A stretch of DNA of 28,268 bases. Source: ZLKRG08 sp046091905 (GTDB lineage Bacteria > Actinomycetota > Actinomycetes > Nanopelagicales > Nanopelagicaceae). This document shows, in pieces, positions 15,037-21,992 of the stretch; positions within the stretch are counted from its first letter, which is position 1; each line of letters begins with the position of its first letter. The notes under the pieces were generated by a model. It was given only the letters and a program-made list of their open reading frames with translations. It searched no databases and was not told where the DNA came from. The translations under genes were made by a program, and so were the position numbers. Location of the stretch: contig JBJTCN010000003.1 of NCBI GenBank assembly GCA_046091905.1, positions 1 through 28,268 of the forward strand, written 5' to 3'.

Positions 15037-17045
15037 ATCCGCGTCAAAGAATCGCAGAGTTAACCGATGAGCTTCGCGATCATATCTTCCGCTATTACGT
15101 TTTAGATAAACCAATTATTACCGATGCACAATTCGATAAATTATTACGCGAATTAGAGGATTTAGAAAAAGCGCATCCAGAGCTTCGTGCAGAAGATTCA
15201 CCAACTTTGAGAATTGGCGGCGGATTTTCTACCACTTTCGAACAGGTTGATCATCTAGAAAAGATGATGAGTCTTGATAACGTCTTTGATCAAGATGAAT
15301 TAGCTGCCTGGTTTGAGCGTGTTGCAAAAGAGGCACCGGATGCAAAATGGCTATGTGAATTAAAGATAGATGGATTGGCAATCAATCTTCGTTATGAAAA
15401 GGGGGTATTAACCAAAGCCCTAACACGTGGAAATGGCACTACTGGCGAAGATGTAACGCTAAATGTTAAAACTATAAAAGAATTGCCACACGAATTAAAA
15501 GGTAAAAACCTGCCCGAACTAATTGAAGTGCGTGGTGAGGTCTACTTCCCATTAGCTGCCTTCAAGGAGCTAAATGATTCGTTAGCAGAGGCCGGTAAGC
15601 CCACTTTTGCTAATCCACGAAATGCGGCAGCGGGTTCGTTAAGGCAGAAAGATCCACGAGTAACTGCTTCTAGACCTTTAAGTATCTTGGTGCATGGAAT
15701 TGGCGCTTCGGCTACTGAATTTTCAAATCAGAGCGATGCATATGAATTATTAAAAGGTTTTGGCTTTCCAACCAGTAAGTATTTTAAAGTCTTAAGTTCA
15801 CGCGCAGAGGTTGCTAAATTCATCGCGAATTTTGCAGCACATCGCCATGATTTAGAGTACGAAATTGATGGCGTAGTAATTAAAGTAGATCAAGTTGAGT
15901 TGCAGAAACGCCTTGGTGTCACCTCGCGTGCGCCTAAGTGGGCGATTGCATTTAAATACCCACCAGAAGAAGTAGTCACAAAATTACTTGATATTAAAGT
16001 TTCAGTTGGGCGTACCGGTCGCGTAACACCATTTGCAGTTATGGAGCCGGTGTTGGTAGCTGGCACAACAGTTACACATGCAACTCTTCATAATTCTCAG
16101 GAAGTTGCACGTAAAGGCGTCTTAATTGGTGATTACGTTGTGATAAGAAAAGCAGGAGATGTTATTCCTGAAGTGTTATCGGCAGTTGTCGAGAAGCGAA
16201 CTGGCAAAGAATTTTCATTTCAAATGCCATCTACTTGCCCAGATTGCGGCAGTAAATTAGTTGAACAGTCGGAAGGCGATGTTGACCTCAGATGTCCAAA
16301 TGCGCAGAGTTGCCCAGCTCAGTTGCAAGAACGTCTCTATTACATTGGATCACGCGCTGCACTTGATATTGATATTTTAGGTTATGAAGCGGCCAGCGCT
16401 TTGTTAGATGCCAAAATCATTACCGATGAATCTGAGTTATTTGATTTAACAGAAGAGGCGCTAATGACCTCGCCATTTTTTACCAAGAAAGATGGCAGCG
16501 CCGGTGCTAATGTTAGAAAGTTATTAGATGCGCTAGAAGGCGCTAAGAGCAGACCACTTTGGCGAGTTATCGTTTCGCTTTCAATTAGACATGTTGGTCC
16601 AACCGCCGCCCAGGCCCTTGCCAACCACTTCAAATCCTTAACTGAAATTTCTAAAGCCAGCGCAACTGAGCTATCAGAGGTCGATGGAGTAGGCGGAGTA
16701 ATTGCAGATTCCATAGTTGAATGGTTCAAAATTAAATGGCATCAACAGATTGTGGCGCGTTGGGCAAAAGCTGGCGTAGCTATGGAATTGCAAGAGAGTA
16801 ATAGCGCACCACAAACTCTCGCGGGATTAACTTTCGTAGTCACGGGAAGCTTGGAATCATTTACTCGAGATGGAATTAATGAAGTCATCACAGCGCATGG
16901 TGGCAAATCTGCATCCTCGGTATCGAAGAAGACAGACTATGTATTGGTCGGCTCAGAACCCGGTTCCAAGGCTAAAAGAGCGGAGGAGTTGGGTGTGAGC
17001 ATTATTGATGAGGCGAAATTCCAGGAATTGCTGGCGGGCAAGTAA
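15033..17045 (+). CDS. ligA: NAD+-dependent DNA ligase LigA
   Basis: This 670-residue enzyme seals nicks in replication and repair. The N-terminal region holds Y-Y-V-L-D-x-P and D-S-P-T elements that bind NAD. The AMP-accepting lysine is K111 in CELKIDGLAI. An OB-fold follows, then a four-cysteine zinc site (CPDCG and CPNAQSCPAQ, about residues 405-430), helix-hairpin-helix repeats (about 500-560) and a BRCT domain at the end (about 590-665, with T-F-V-V-T-G-S-L-E). All domains are present and the length matches bacterial LigA. The ATG lies in the 4-base overlap with mnmA, so it is the third member of a coupled cluster. Confidence 0.97.
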   Translation: MNPRQRIAELTDELRDHIFRYYVLDKPIITDAQFDKLLRELEDLEKAHPELRAEDSPTLRIGGGFSTTFEQVDHLEKMMSLDNVFDQDELAAWFERVAKEAPDAKWLCELKIDGLAINLRYEKGVLTKALTRGNGTTGEDVTLNVKTIKELPHELKGKNLPELIEVRGEVYFPLAAFKELNDSLAEAGKPTFANPRNAAAGSLRQKDPRVTASRPLSILVHGIGASATEFSNQSDAYELLKGFGFPTSKYFKVLSSRAEVAKFIANFAAHRHDLEYEIDGVVIKVDQVELQKRLGVTSRAPKWAIAFKYPPEEVVTKLLDIKVSVGRTGRVTPFAVMEPVLVAGTTVTHATLHNSQEVARKGVLIGDYVVIRKAGDVIPEVLSAVVEKRTGKEFSFQMPSTCPDCGSKLVEQSEGDVDLRCPNAQSCPAQLQERLYYIGSRAALDIDILGYEAASALLDAKIITDESELFDLTEEALMTSPFFTKKDGSAGANVRKLLDALEGAKSRPLWRVIVSLSIRHVGPTAAQALANHFKSLTEISKASATELSEVDGVGGVIADSIVEWFKIKWHQQIVARWAKAGVAMELQESNSAPQTLAGLTFVVTGSLESFTRDGINEVITAHGGKSASSVSKKTDYVLVGSEPGSKAKRAEELGVSIIDEAKFQELLAGK

Positions 17046-17054
17046 GATTTAGGC

Positions 17055-17171
17055 ATGTTACATCTCGAAGCAGCAACTCGTGAACTTCCGCTCCACCCTG
17101 TCGTTTTCGGACTAGTTGCCTTTGGCATCTTCAGTCTGTTGCTTTATTTAACGCTCCGACTAGATCGTTAA
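17055..17171 (+). CDS. Small single-pass membrane protein upstream of nadD (38 residues)
   Basis: A short frame from ATG 17055 encodes 38 residues. It has a polar N-terminus with two acidic residues, then a clear membrane helix (about residues 15-34, rich in Val, Phe, Gly, Leu), and ends T-L-R-L-D-R. Small membrane proteins of this shape, ending in a T-L-R-x-x-R-type tail, are commonly annotated as hypothetical just before nadD in Actinobacteria, as far as I recall. It starts 9 bases after the ligA stop, with a weak GAT-T-TAGG purine stretch ahead. Its TAA stop overlaps the first base of an ATT triplet that may begin nadD. Positive charges near the C-terminal end of the helix suggest that the N-terminus is outside. 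No function can be given. Confidence 0.6.
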   Translation: MLHLEAATRELPLHPVVFGLVAFGIFSLLLYLTLRLDR

Positions 17172-17179
17172 TTATTGTC

Positions 17180-17734
17180 ATTAACGCCAAAAAGTTAGGT
17201 ATCTATGGGGGAACGTTCGACCCGATACACAACGGACACCTGAGAGTAATTGTTGAATTAATTTCCCGAAAAATTGTGGATGAAATTATTTTGGTTCCAG
17301 CAGGAGCTCCGCAATTACGTGAAAGCGCACCAAATGCAGATGGAATTTCCAGATTAGAAATGTGCAAATTAGCAGTTTCAGATTTACCTGGTGGCATCCG
17401 AGAAAAAGTGTCGGTTAGCGATATTGAAATTAAACGTAACGGTCCAAGCTATGCAATTGATACCGTCGAAGCGCTGGAAGAGAATGAATTAGAACTATTT
17501 TGGATTATTGGTAGCGATGCATACGCAAAGATCGACAAGTGGCACCGGGCTGAAGAGTTAAAGGAGAAGGTAAGTTTTATTGTGATTGACCGGCCAGGTG
17601 ATGATGGTTATGGGTTGGATATTGGAGCTTTAGATATTTCGGCTACTGAAATCCGCAAGGGCAAAGAATTTAGTAATACCCCACCAAGTGTTCGAACCTA
17701 TATAACTGAAAGGAAGTTGTATGCCAGTAAGTGA
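17180..17734 (+). CDS. nadD: Nicotinate-nucleotide adenylyltransferase NadD, apparent ATT start
   Basis: This cytosolic enzyme joins nicotinate mononucleotide to AMP in NAD synthesis. The family N-terminus LGIYGGTFDPIHNGHLRV is read in frame from 17195, with the nucleotide-binding G-G-T-F-D-P and H-N-G-H residues, and the SxTxIR element (ISATEIRKG) is near the C-terminus. The frame is open from 17084 but has no ATG, GTG, TTG or CTG before this motif. The first standard start is GTG 17276, which would remove the active site. ATT occurs at 17171, 17174 and 17180; the last gives MNAKKLGIYGG and 184 residues, close to the usual 190-215. A sequencing error is the other explanation. The gene overlaps rsfS by 14 bases. 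Confidence 0.85.
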   Translation: MNAKKLGIYGGTFDPIHNGHLRVIVELISRKIVDEIILVPAGAPQLRESAPNADGISRLEMCKLAVSDLPGGIREKVSVSDIEIKRNGPSYAIDTVEALEENELELFWIIGSDAYAKIDKWHRAEELKEKVSFIVIDRPGDDGYGLDIGALDISATEIRKGKEFSNTPPSVRTYITERKLYASK

Positions 17735-18083
17735 TTTGGTTCGCAAAGAATTAGATGTTGCAGCCGCAGCTGCCGAAGAAAAACTTGGAACTAACTTAGT
17801 AGCGATAGATCTTTCCGAGCAAAGTCTCTTATCTGAGGCTTTCTTAATTGTTTCTGGCAACAATCCAAAACAAGTTGAAGCCATCGCTGATGAAATTGAA
17901 GAGAAATTAAAGAGTATCGATGAAAAACCGGTACGCCGTGAAAATGGCGAAGAGTGGATTTTGATTGATTACTCAGATTTAGTAGTACATATTCAAACGG
18001 AAAATTTGCGCCGTTATTACATGCTTGATCGCCTTTGGAATGATTGCCCAACAATTCCGTTACACGTGTCTGAGAAACGATGA
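17721..18083 (+). CDS. rsfS: Ribosome silencing factor RsfS
   Basis: This 120-residue protein binds ribosomal protein L14 on the large subunit and blocks subunit joining when nutrients are low. Family elements are I-V-S-G-N-N-x-x-Q-V-x-A-I-A-D at about residues 43-57, W-I-L-I-D-Y-S-D-L-V-V-H-I at about 79-91, and R-R-Y-Y-M-L-D-R-L-W at about 97-106. It starts within the last 14 bases of nadD and ends in an ATGA overlap with the phosphatase gene. nadD-rsfS adjacency is widely conserved in bacteria, and the trio with a histidine-phosphatase gene is typical of Actinobacteria. Confidence 0.96.
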   Translation: MPVSDLVRKELDVAAAAAEEKLGTNLVAIDLSEQSLLSEAFLIVSGNNPKQVEAIADEIEEKLKSIDEKPVRRENGEEWILIDYSDLVVHIQTENLRRYYMLDRLWNDCPTIPLHVSEKR

Positions 18084-18733
18084 AACACGACCATAACAAG
18101 ATTGTGCTTTGGCGACATGGCCAAACTGATTGGAACATTGCCAATAGATTTCAAGGCTCAACCGATATTCCATTAAATGAAACCGGCAATGCGCAAGTAC
18201 TTCGTGCTGGAAAATTATTAACCGGATTATCGCCAACTCAGATTATCTCTAGCGATCTGTCGCGAGCATATTCAACTGCGAAAGTACTAGCCGATTTAGT
18301 GGGCCTTGAAATTAAGAAAGATCAGCGACTTCGCGAGACTGATGGTGGCAATTGGGAAGGCAAGACCGGAGATGCGATTCGCGAAACTGATATTGAAAAT
18401 TTCATTCGTTGGATTGATGGAGACGATAATCCTGCAGGAGATGTTGGTGAACGCCGAAGCGAGGTAGCTGCGCGCGCAACGCAGGCTATTTATGATGCGC
18501 TTGCCGGAAAAACAAATGAAAGATTAATTGTGGCAACACATGGTGGTACCGCTCGTTGCATTTTAGGTTCGATGCTAAATCTTCCAATGACCACCTGGGG
18601 ATCAATCGGCGGCTTATCAAATGCATCGTGGTCAATACTTTCGACAACGCCAAAGGGTTGGAATTTAGTAGAACATAATTCGGGCTCTCTGCCTGAGCCG
18701 ATATTTGGCGAAGAATCAGGTGGCGAGAAGTAG
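18080..18733 (+). CDS. gpgP: Histidine phosphatase, probable glucosyl-3-phosphoglycerate phosphatase
   Basis: This 217-residue protein is in the phosphoglycerate-mutase-like branch of the histidine phosphatases. The active-site set is visible: R12-H13-G in LWRHGQTDW, R62 in SDLSRAYSTA, E86 in RLRETDGG and H154 in VATHGGTARC. In mycobacteria the gene after nadD-rsfS encodes GpgP, which removes phosphate from glucosyl-3-phosphoglycerate on the way to glucosylglycerate-based compounds. The same neighbourhood suggests that function here, but the family is broad and other phosphate esters are possible. The ATG is in the 4-base overlap with rsfS. The class is certain and the substrate is inference. 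Confidence 0.8.
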   Translation: MKHDHNKIVLWRHGQTDWNIANRFQGSTDIPLNETGNAQVLRAGKLLTGLSPTQIISSDLSRAYSTAKVLADLVGLEIKKDQRLRETDGGNWEGKTGDAIRETDIENFIRWIDGDDNPAGDVGERRSEVAARATQAIYDALAGKTNERLIVATHGGTARCILGSMLNLPMTTWGSIGGLSNASWSILSTTPKGWNLVEHNSGSLPEPIFGEESGGEK

Positions 18734-18741
18734 TTTTATTC

Positions 18742-18767
18742 GCTTGTAGAATTCTCGCGCTACAAGC
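18742..18767 (+). repeat. Inverted repeat just upstream of tRNA-Ala
   Basis: GCTTGTAG (18742-18749) and CTACAAGC (18760-18767) are exact complements around a 10-base loop. It ends 3 bases before the tRNA gene and overlaps the likely -10 box. No T-tract follows, so it is not an obvious terminator for the phosphatase gene. It could be an operator or a processing hairpin, but no evidence separates these. Confidence 0.5.
18747..18752 (+). promoter_or_regulatory. Candidate -10 box of the tRNA-Ala promoter
   Basis: TAGAAT matches the -10 consensus at five of six bases and would place transcription start about 12 bases before the mature tRNA. No matching -35 is visible. Confidence 0.35.
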
Positions 18768-18770
18768 ATT

Positions 18771-18846
18771 GGGCCTGTGGCGCAGCTGGTAGCGCACTTG
18801 CATGGCATGCAAGGGGTCAGGGGTTCAAGTCCCCTCAGGTCCACCA
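18771..18846 (+). tRNA. tRNA-Ala (anticodon GGC)
   Basis: A 76-base cloverleaf can be drawn by hand. The acceptor stem is GGGCCTG with CAGGTCC (one G-T pair). The D-arm is closed by GCGC/GCGC, and the anticodon stem CTTGC/GCAAG holds the loop ATGGCAT with anticodon GGC. The T-arm is AGGGG/CCCCT with loop TTCAAGT. Discriminator A and a genomically encoded CCA end the molecule at 18846. It reads GCC and GCT alanine codons. leuS begins 25 bases downstream and may share the transcript. Confidence 0.97.
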
Positions 18847-18860
18847 TTTTGAGTAAAGAA

Positions 18861-18866
18861 AGAGGA
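18861..18866 (+). promoter_or_regulatory. Ribosome-binding site of leuS
   Basis: AGAGGA lies 5 bases before ATG 18872, in the 25-base gap between tRNA-Ala and leuS. It supports this start codon. Confidence 0.7.
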
Positions 18867-18871
18867 TTCAA

Positions 18872-21343
18872 ATGAGCACCGAACATCAAGCGTATGACTT
18901 CGCTTATGTTCAAGAGAAGTGGTTACCAATTTGGGATCAATTGGTGCCATTTCGTTCTGGCCGTGCTGACGACTCTCGTCCCAAGAAATATGTATTGGAT
19001 ATGTTTCCTTATCCATCCGGCGATTTACATATGGGCCACGCAGAGGCTTATGCGCTTGGCGATGTAATTGCTCGTTATTGGGCGCAAAAAGGTTTTAATG
19101 TAATGCACCCAATTGGTTGGGATGCATTTGGATTACCAGCGGAAAACGCCGCAATTAAACGCGGAGTAGATCCAGCAGGTTGGACTTATGAAAATGTCGC
19201 AGTTCAAAAAGCATCAATGCGCCGTTATGCATGTTCTTTTGATTGGGACCGTGTTTTTAACACCTGCGATCCAGAATATTACAAATGGAATCAGTGGCTA
19301 TTTTTAAAGATGTACGAACGTGGTCTTGCATATCGCAAAGATTCCGCGGTTAATTGGTGCCCAGATTGCCAGACAGTTTTAGCAAATGAACAGGTAGTTG
19401 CAGGATTATGCGAACGCTGCGACACCGCAGTCACCAAGAAAAAGTTAAATCAGTGGTACTTCAAAATTACCGATTACGCAGATCGTTTACTTGATGACAT
19501 GCAACAGCTTGAAGGAAAGTGGCCAGATAAAGTTTTATTAATGCAACGCAATTGGATTGGTAGATCTTCGGGTGCAAATGTAATTTTTGAAATTGAAGGT
19601 CGCACCGAACCAATAACTATTTACACCACTCGCCCAGATACTTTATTTGGCGCAACCTTTATGGTGGTGGCAGCTGATTCTGAATTAGCTGCTGAATTAG
19701 CAGGTGCATCTCCTGCAAAGGCAGAATTTGAAAAGTATTTAGAAAAAGTGCGTGCGGCATCCGATATTGAACGATTAGCGACCGATCGCCCAAAGAGTGG
19801 TGTTTTCTTACAGCGTTATGCAATTAATCCAGTTAATGGCGAGAAATTACCGATTTGGGCTTCAGATTACGTATTAGCTGATTACGGAACTGGCGCAATC
19901 ATGGCGGTGCCGGCTCACGATCAACGAGACTTAGATTTTGCAAAGGCGATGAATTTGCCAGTACGGGTAGTAGTTGAAACCGGTGAAGAGGATCCAAATA
20001 CAAGTGGCATCGCAACGACCGGTGATGGCAAGTTAGTAAATTCCGGCGAATTAAATGGTCTAAATAAAAGCGATGCGATTGCCAAAATTATTTCAATTCT
20101 TGAAGCCAAGCAGCTGGCAAAGGCATCAAATAATTATCGTTTACGTGATTGGTTAATCTCTCGCCAACGCTATTGGGGAACTCCAATTCCGATTATTCAT
20201 TGCCAAGTTTGCGGTGAAGTTCCAGTTCCGCTTGATCAACTTCCAGTTAAATTGCCAGCCGCTACAGATTTGGATTTAAAACCAAAGGGAAGTTCGCCAC
20301 TTGGCGCGGCTGAAGATTGGGTAAATGTTTCCTGTCCGAAGTGTGGCGCAGCGGCAAAACGCGATGCCGACACCATGGATACCTTTGTGGATTCATCTTG
20401 GTATTACCTACGTTATGCAGATCCAAATAATGCAGATGTGCCATTTGATCCAAAGAAGATTGAAGAGTGGTTACCGGTCGATCAATATGTTGGCGGCGTT
20501 ACCCATGCGATCTTGCACCTTTTATATAGTCGTTTCTTCACCAAAGTTTTACACGACATGGGAATGGTGAGATTTAATGAACCATTTACCCGTCTTTTAA
20601 ATCAGGGCATGGTCATTATGGATGGTTCAGCGATGTCAAAATCTCGCGGCAATCTAGTTCGACTCTCTGATGAATTGCAAAGTCATGGTGTTGATGCGAT
20701 TCGATTAACCATGGTCTTCTCTGGTCCGCCAGAAGACGATGTTGATTGGGCCGATGTTTCACCATCAGGTTCGGTTAAATTCTTATCGCGTGTCTGGCGT
20801 TTATCTGGTGATGTTACAAGTGCGCCAGGTGTTGACTTTACCAAAGGTGATTTAGAACTTCGAAAAGCTACGCATAAAGCGCTTAATGATGGGGCATTTG
20901 CCGTCGAATCCTTCCGCTTCAATGTGGCAGTTGCGCGCGTTATGGAATTGGTAAATGCCACTCGTAAAGCAATTGATTCAGGTTGCGGCGCAGCCGATCC
21001 TGCGGTTCGTGAAGCCACAGAGGCAATTGCAATCATGTTGTCACTAGTTGCGCCATTTACCGCCGAGGAGATGTGGGAACGCTTAGGGCACAAACCTTCG
21101 GTCGCACTTGCTGGTTGGCCAAAGGTTGAAGAGTCGCTTCTGGTCGCAGATTCCGTAACTGCCGTTTTGCAAATAAATGGAAAGATTAAAGAGCGTATCG
21201 AAGTATCACCAGATATTTCTGATTCTGAATTAGAAGCGTTAGCCCTTGCCAACCCAACCATGGTGGCAGCCCTTGCCGGAGCAAAGCCGGTAAAGATAAT
21301 TACCCGTGCGCCGAAGTTAGTTAACTTAGTTATCCCCAACTAA
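18872..21343 (+). CDS. leuS: Leucyl-tRNA synthetase
   Basis: This 823-residue class I synthetase charges tRNA-Leu with leucine. The HIGH-type motif is HMGH in YPSGDLHMGHAEAY (about residues 47-60). The editing (CP1) domain contains TTRPDTLFGATF (about 250-261), which removes wrongly attached amino acids, and a further G-T-G-A-I-M-A-V-P-A-H-D-Q-R-D segment. Four-cysteine zinc-type segments appear near 160-180 and 440-480. The KMSKS signature appears as AMSKSRGN (about 588-595). The anticodon-binding and C-terminal domains follow. The length is normal for bacterial LeuRS. The gene follows tRNA-Ala closely and is followed by comEA after 46 bases. Confidence 0.98.
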   Translation: MSTEHQAYDFAYVQEKWLPIWDQLVPFRSGRADDSRPKKYVLDMFPYPSGDLHMGHAEAYALGDVIARYWAQKGFNVMHPIGWDAFGLPAENAAIKRGVDPAGWTYENVAVQKASMRRYACSFDWDRVFNTCDPEYYKWNQWLFLKMYERGLAYRKDSAVNWCPDCQTVLANEQVVAGLCERCDTAVTKKKLNQWYFKITDYADRLLDDMQQLEGKWPDKVLLMQRNWIGRSSGANVIFEIEGRTEPITIYTTRPDTLFGATFMVVAADSELAAELAGASPAKAEFEKYLEKVRAASDIERLATDRPKSGVFLQRYAINPVNGEKLPIWASDYVLADYGTGAIMAVPAHDQRDLDFAKAMNLPVRVVVETGEEDPNTSGIATTGDGKLVNSGELNGLNKSDAIAKIISILEAKQLAKASNNYRLRDWLISRQRYWGTPIPIIHCQVCGEVPVPLDQLPVKLPAATDLDLKPKGSSPLGAAEDWVNVSCPKCGAAAKRDADTMDTFVDSSWYYLRYADPNNADVPFDPKKIEEWLPVDQYVGGVTHAILHLLYSRFFTKVLHDMGMVRFNEPFTRLLNQGMVIMDGSAMSKSRGNLVRLSDELQSHGVDAIRLTMVFSGPPEDDVDWADVSPSGSVKFLSRVWRLSGDVTSAPGVDFTKGDLELRKATHKALNDGAFAVESFRFNVAVARVMELVNATRKAIDSGCGAADPAVREATEAIAIMLSLVAPFTAEEMWERLGHKPSVALAGWPKVEESLLVADSVTAVLQINGKIKERIEVSPDISDSELEALALANPTMVAALAGAKPVKIITRAPKLVNLVIPN

Positions 21344-21365
21344 TATTTTTTGCAAGTAATCCACA

Positions 21366-21388
21366 GCGCAAAGTTGGTTTATTTGCGC
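21366..21388 (+). promoter_or_regulatory. Hairpin ending one base before the comEA start codon
   Basis: GCGCAAA (21366-21372) and TTTGCGC (21382-21388) form a perfect 7-base stem with a 9-base loop. The ATG of comEA is at 21390, so the stem covers the place where a ribosome would normally bind, and no Shine-Dalgarno sequence is seen. This suggests low or conditional translation. It has no T-tract and is not a convincing leuS terminator. Confidence 0.55.
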
Positions 21389-21389
21389 C

Positions 21390-21992
21390 ATGCAAACCAA
21401 AACTATTGATGTGCTACGTTTATGGTGGCGCGATATAAATTTCACAGCTGGCCAGCGAAAAGCTTTAGCAATCTTGGCAATTAGCGCAGTTGCTTTTAGC
21501 GCGTTTTATATATTTAAACCGCATAACGCATCGGCTAGCGCCCCAGTGGTGCCAACCATTGTTGCTTCACCACTAATGATTGTTGATGTACAAGGTGAAG
21601 TTAAAAAGCCAGGTGTCTATGAATTACCGATTAACTCTCGGGTTACTGATGCAATTAAAGCAGCTGGCGGAGCGCTACAAAGCGCTGACCTTTCTTACTT
21701 AAATCAAGCTCGCTTAATCAGAGATGGCGAACAGATTTACGTCGATCGAAAGATAAGTAATTCGATTTCTCGAAGTTCAACCAGATCAAGTTCTGTAAAT
21801 GGCATTTTGAATTTAAATCGTGCAACTGCAAAAGAGCTAGAGAAATTGCCTGGCATCGGGCCGGTATTGGCCAGCCGGATTATCGAATATCGCAAAATAA
21901 ATGGAAATTTCCAAAGTATTGACGATTTACGAAAAGTTCAAGGGATTGGCGCTTCAACATTAGAGAAGTTCAAGTCCAAGATTCGCGTTTAG
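21390..21992 (+). CDS. comEA: Competence protein ComEA (DNA receptor)
   Basis: This 200-residue membrane-anchored DNA-binding protein takes part in DNA uptake. A single membrane helix lies at about residues 27-46. It is followed by an SLBB-like domain (about 60-118, with I-V-D-V-Q-G-E-V-K-K-P-G-V-Y), a Ser/Arg-rich linker (about 122-135), and a C-terminal helix-hairpin-helix pair (about 139-200, with L-N-L-N-R-A-T-A-K-E-L-E and the P-G-I-G-P and Q-G-I-G hairpins) that grips double-stranded DNA. This layout is the common actinobacterial form. The ATG follows a hairpin and has no clear ribosome-binding site. The 3' end overlaps the start of comEC by 34 bases if comEC begins at the ATT at 21959. 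Confidence 0.93.
   Translation: MQTKTIDVLRLWWRDINFTAGQRKALAILAISAVAFSAFYIFKPHNASASAPVVPTIVASPLMIVDVQGEVKKPGVYELPINSRVTDAIKAAGGALQSADLSYLNQARLIRDGEQIYVDRKISNSISRSSTRSSSVNGILNLNRATAKELEKLPGIGPVLASRIIEYRKINGNFQSIDDLRKVQGIGASTLEKFKSKIRV

Noticed and set aside
17175..17198. TTG at 17175 as the nadD start
   Set aside because: It is in another frame and meets TAG at 17196-17198 after seven codons.
17276..17734. nadD starting at GTG 17276
   Set aside because: It lacks the GGTFDPIHNGH nucleotide-binding motif, which is present in the same frame just upstream.
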